DNA of 38,856 bases, taken from Candidatus Omnitrophota bacterium. GTDB taxonomy: Bacteria > Omnitrophota > Gorgyraeia > Zapsychrales > Fredricksoniimonadaceae. The position numbers and the translations under genes were made by a program. The notes beneath the pieces were generated by a model that made no database searches, had not been told where the DNA came from, and worked only from the letters and a program-made list of their open reading frames with translations. This document shows, piece after piece, positions 36,376 through 38,856 of the stretch. Numbering within the stretch: the first letter of the stretch is position 1; the number at the start of each line of letters is the position of its first letter. The stretch spans positions 1 through 38,856 of the forward strand of contig PEAF01000013.1 in NCBI GenBank assembly GCA_002753465.1, given 5' to 3'.

Positions 36376-37665
36376 CTATACCGCAGCTACGTCCAACTTT
36401 TCACGCAAGATCGCAAACGCACCCGGATCCTTGCCATATGCCAACCAGCAACAGTCCACCCCTCCGTGAATATCGGCAACAGGGCGACATTTGTCATTAA
36501 AAAGCTCTTTAACGACAACGGGAACTGTTCCCCCCGGCGTACAAAGCTCATACATGCGATTGATCTTGATAGGATTGCGTGGTTCGATCTTCAGCCATTT
36601 CTTATCGTTATCATAACCTCTCACGATCCCGCTAAAACGAAAGGCTAGCGAGGCTGAATTGCTTGTATCATACTCGAGCGCGCTGGCACCCGGGTCACCA
36701 TGCAGGAACCCTTCATTCAGGCCGCGCGATGACGTCGCCAGAATGTCCTGCATATGCTCGGCATTAAAAGGCAAATCCTGAGCCATGTCATCAATAGCCC
36801 GACGATAAGCGCGGGCGATCATGGCCACATAATAAACCGTCTTCGAGCGCCCTTCGACCTTAAAAGCACTGATCCCGGCATCACGTAGCTCATTCAACCG
36901 CTTGATCGCACATAGATCCTTGGCATTCATCAAGTACGTCCCGCTCTCATCCTCGTCGATTGGAAAAAGCATGCCCTTGCGCTCGGATTCCTCAAGAAAG
37001 AACTCATCCTTTAATGGAACGTAATCATCCCCATGTTTTGTTTTGGTCATTTTATACTGCCAGCGACAGGAATTCGTGCAGACACCCTGATTGGAGTCGC
37101 GATGGGTTAAATAATTAGAGATAAGACAGCGCCCGGAATAAGCAATACAGACAGCCCCATGAACAAATGACTCCAGCTCAAGGTCAGGCAGTGCGTCATG
37201 GATCACTTTCATTTCTGCGATCGATATCTCGCGGGAAAGGATGATGCGTGATGCCCCCGTCTTCTGCCAAAACTTCGCTGACGCATGATTGAGCACATTG
37301 GACTGTACGGAGATGTGGATCACTTCCGACGGGAAGTTGTCGCGCATAAACATGATAAGACCCGGATCAGACAATATCCAGGCATCAGGCCGGCACAGCG
37401 ATAGAACCTCGCTGACATACTTAACAAAAACATCGACCTTGCTGTTATGCGCGAAGATATTAGCCGTAACATAGATCTTTTTACCCAGCTTGTGGGCATA
37501 GGCAACCGCCTCCGCCACTTGGGAAAGATCCTTAAACCCGTTCTCTCGTGCACGCAGCGAAAAGCGGGGTATCCCCAAATAAACAGCGTCCGCCCCGAAC
37601 GCAAAGGCAAAGCGCATTTTCTCAAGATCACCCGCCGGCAGAAGCAGTTCTGGCTTGTTCTTCAC
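36376..37665 (-). CDS. U32 family protein, TrhP/YegQ-like tRNA hydroxylation factor (429 aa)
   Basis: Despite the 'peptidase U32' family name, YegQ/TrhP members are now linked to prephenate-dependent 5-hydroxylation of uridine 34 in tRNA. Diagnostic parts are ELLLPAGDLEKMRFAFAFGADAVY at the start and the core FVHGAVCIAYSGRCL ... GVCTNSCRW. Its four cysteines (173, 180, 196, 200) fit a [4Fe-4S] site. FKVEGRSKTVYYVA follows, and then a small C-terminal beta-domain. Start is GTG 37665 with AAGG about 6 nt upstream. It overlaps the preceding radical SAM gene by 4 nt (GTGA), so the two are translationally coupled. Which U32 subfamily it belongs to is inferred from the motif. Confidence 0.85.
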   Translation of the reverse strand: MKNKPELLLPAGDLEKMRFAFAFGADAVYLGIPRFSLRARENGFKDLSQVAEAVAYAHKLGKKIYVTANIFAHNSKVDVFVKYVSEVLSLCRPDAWILSDPGLIMFMRDNFPSEVIHISVQSNVLNHASAKFWQKTGASRIILSREISIAEMKVIHDALPDLELESFVHGAVCIAYSGRCLISNYLTHRDSNQGVCTNSCRWQYKMTKTKHGDDYVPLKDEFFLEESERKGMLFPIDEDESGTYLMNAKDLCAIKRLNELRDAGISAFKVEGRSKTVYYVAMIARAYRRAIDDMAQDLPFNAEHMQDILATSSRGLNEGFLHGDPGASALEYDTSNSASLAFRFSGIVRGYDNDKKWLKIEPRNPIKINRMYELCTPGGTVPVVVKELFNDKCRPVADIHGGVDCCWLAYGKDPGAFAILREKLDVAAV

Positions 37666-38618
37666 GAAAAACCTTTCGTTGATTTCAACGGCTTGAACTC
37701 AGTACTTCCGTAATATTCAGGATATTCACGCCAAACACCTTCACAGACGCCATTACTACAACAAACACGGCACGACGGGAACTTGACCTTGGCTTCATTG
37801 ACCCTAACATCCTCGAACCTGGGAATAATGAACCCCCGCTCACGCACTTCAATGGTCGGAATATAGAACTCGGAAACACAATCTTCATACCCTTGCATCA
37901 AGCACAAAGGAATCGCCTCCGCCATGACAAGAACCCCGCGCTTACGCCCAATATCAAGCGCCCGCTTCAAATATGGCATGACATCGGTCTTGCGTGGAAC
38001 AATTTCTTTCCCGAACTTTCGCGCATTGCCCATGGCATGAACAAAGGCAAATTGCACATGCATGACCTTAAACTTAAGCAAAAATGTTATGATCTCGGGT
38101 AAATGGCGATAATTCTGCTGAACAATGACAGTATTCATTGAGATCAGCAACTTTCCGCCCGTCAATTTCTGCATGTGATGTATGCCCAAAACGGTCTGGC
38201 GAAATGCACCGGGGCTTCGGGTCAGATCATCATGCAGCGTCGCCGTATGACCGTGTAAGGCCGGATTAAGGACCGTCATCCCAGACCTCAACATCTTCTT
38301 GCAAAAAGCTATTGATGCAAAAGCCCTGCCGTTAGTTTGAATCTGCACGGACGTAAATCCTTGAGCGCGCGCGAACGCGACCAGATCAAAAATATCTTTT
38401 CGGGCAGTACATTCCCCACCGGTAAAAGAAACCTGACGCGCGCCGCCCTTATACGCATCAAGCAGTTCACCCTTGATCTCCAGCGTCGATTTGTCTGGAA
38501 AAGCGCGCTTGTCAGCGGCCACACAAAAACGACAGTCATTCATGCATGAAAAACCAACAAAGATAACAACCCGTTTTACCGGCAAAGTTCTAAAGTGAGG
38601 CGTATTAGGGAGGCGCAT
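37662..38618 (-). CDS. Radical SAM protein with C-terminal Cys cluster (318 aa)
   Basis: The [4Fe-4S]-SAM motif is C25-x3-C29-x2-C32 (CMNDCRFC), followed by the SAM-binding TGGECTARKD, QIQTNGRAF and a TIM-barrel-like pattern. Near the C-terminus a cluster (C283, C286, C287, C292, in CRVCCSNGVCEGVW) may hold an auxiliary iron-sulphur cluster, as in SPASM-like enzymes. I chose ATG 38618 with an AGCAGG about 8 nt upstream; a GTG at 38642 is possible but lacks a ribosome binding site. It overlaps the U32 gene by 4 nt, suggesting a shared pathway. The substrate is not recognisable. Confidence 0.85.
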   Translation of the reverse strand: MRLPNTPHFRTLPVKRVVIFVGFSCMNDCRFCVAADKRAFPDKSTLEIKGELLDAYKGGARQVSFTGGECTARKDIFDLVAFARAQGFTSVQIQTNGRAFASIAFCKKMLRSGMTVLNPALHGHTATLHDDLTRSPGAFRQTVLGIHHMQKLTGGKLLISMNTVIVQQNYRHLPEIITFLLKFKVMHVQFAFVHAMGNARKFGKEIVPRKTDVMPYLKRALDIGRKRGVLVMAEAIPLCLMQGYEDCVSEFYIPTIEVRERGFIIPRFEDVRVNEAKVKFPSCRVCCSNGVCEGVWREYPEYYGSTEFKPLKSTKGFS

Positions 38619-38648
38619 ATCAAATGCCTGCTTTTTTAACACAGAAGT

Positions 38649-38856
38649 TCAGCCCTTGCGCAGCAAAAAATACAACTGATACACACAGACAGCCAGCACA
38701 CAGCCTGCAAGCGTCCATATGACAGTATCCCGGAAAGAAAGAAAATAAAGTCCAAATGCGCCGTAATATGTCCAGAGAAATGCATATTTGAGGACATAGT
38801 CCCAGGTCCAAACCGTCTCCACAAGAGACGGCGCCTGGTATCTCCGGGCATAGATC
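38649..38856 (-). CDS. Membrane protein, C-terminal fragment (runs off window)
   Basis: An uninterrupted frame enters from the right edge of the window and ends at TGA 38651-38649, giving 68 residues. They contain two hydrophobic segments (around YAFLWTYYGAFGLYFLSF and VIWTLAGCVLAVCVYQLYFLL) and a short basic end (RKG). Other frames here have ATG codons but cysteine-rich, unlikely compositions. It is probably the tail of an integral membrane protein. The radical SAM gene starts about 30 nt after its stop. No family can be assigned from this fragment. Confidence 0.55.
   Translation of the reverse strand, partial: IYARRYQAPSLVETVWTWDYVLKYAFLWTYYGAFGLYFLSFRDTVIWTLAGCVLAVCVYQLYFLLRKG

Noticed and set aside
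38636-38851. 71-codon frame with ATG near the right edge, minus strand
   Set aside because: Cysteine- and arginine-rich, unlike a real protein; the alternative frame in the same DNA gives a plausible membrane-protein tail.

Overview
The window most resembles a chromosomal piece of a Gram-negative, uncultured-type bacterium, probably a member of the Omnitrophota. That assignment is inference from gene style: two very large secreted proteins that share an N-terminal domain and a C-terminal 'GGIDL' motif, a giant DUF11/SdrD-like outer-membrane protein, TPR-rich periplasmic proteins, and a bacterial Hel308-type helicase. No rRNA, tRNA or universal marker tree was available. Coding density is very high. 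Nearly all genes lie on the minus strand, no stretch over 300 bases lacks a gene, and I saw no tRNA, rRNA, CRISPR array or transposase gene.

Layout on the + coordinate axis. (1) 1-16235, minus strand: a giant beta-rich surface/outer-membrane protein (3338 aa), then an 18-repeat TPR-like secreted protein (1956 aa), then the start of an AsmA-like protein; together a likely envelope locus. (2) 16236-17398, minus: rsmE and an HPF/RaiA-like ribosome hibernation factor, separated by a strong hairpin terminator. (3) 17482-27052: two secreted proteins of one unnamed family flank a plus-strand Hel308-like helicase. They share the same N-domain and C-terminal motif but have different middles: nucleotidyltransferase/GNAT-like in one, tandem lytic-transglycosylase-like in the other. 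(4) 27175-34288, minus: a housekeeping operon reading HU - hisS - aspS - LysM lipoprotein - phoH - PgpH-like HD phosphodiesterase - ybeY - recO, driven by a near-consensus sigma70 promoter. (5) 34422-36362, plus: a membrane-anchored B12-binding radical SAM protein. (6) 36376-38856, minus: a U32 (TrhP-like) protein, a radical SAM protein overlapping it by 4 nt, and the tail of a membrane protein.

The most interesting points are these. The two secreted proteins have a modular architecture (fixed ends, variable enzymatic core). Short palindromic repeat elements appear inside coding sequence: one REP-like element in the 1278-aa protein and two diverged 52-bp copies in the 1142-aa protein. A ~138-bp nearly complete hairpin sits between ybeY and recO and includes the ybeY stop. 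The bacterial-type AspRS has lost its ~100-residue GAD insertion domain, and the PgpH homologue has lost its extracellular sensor domain. The helicase appears to be transcribed leaderless from a consensus promoter that overlaps the longest possible reading frame.
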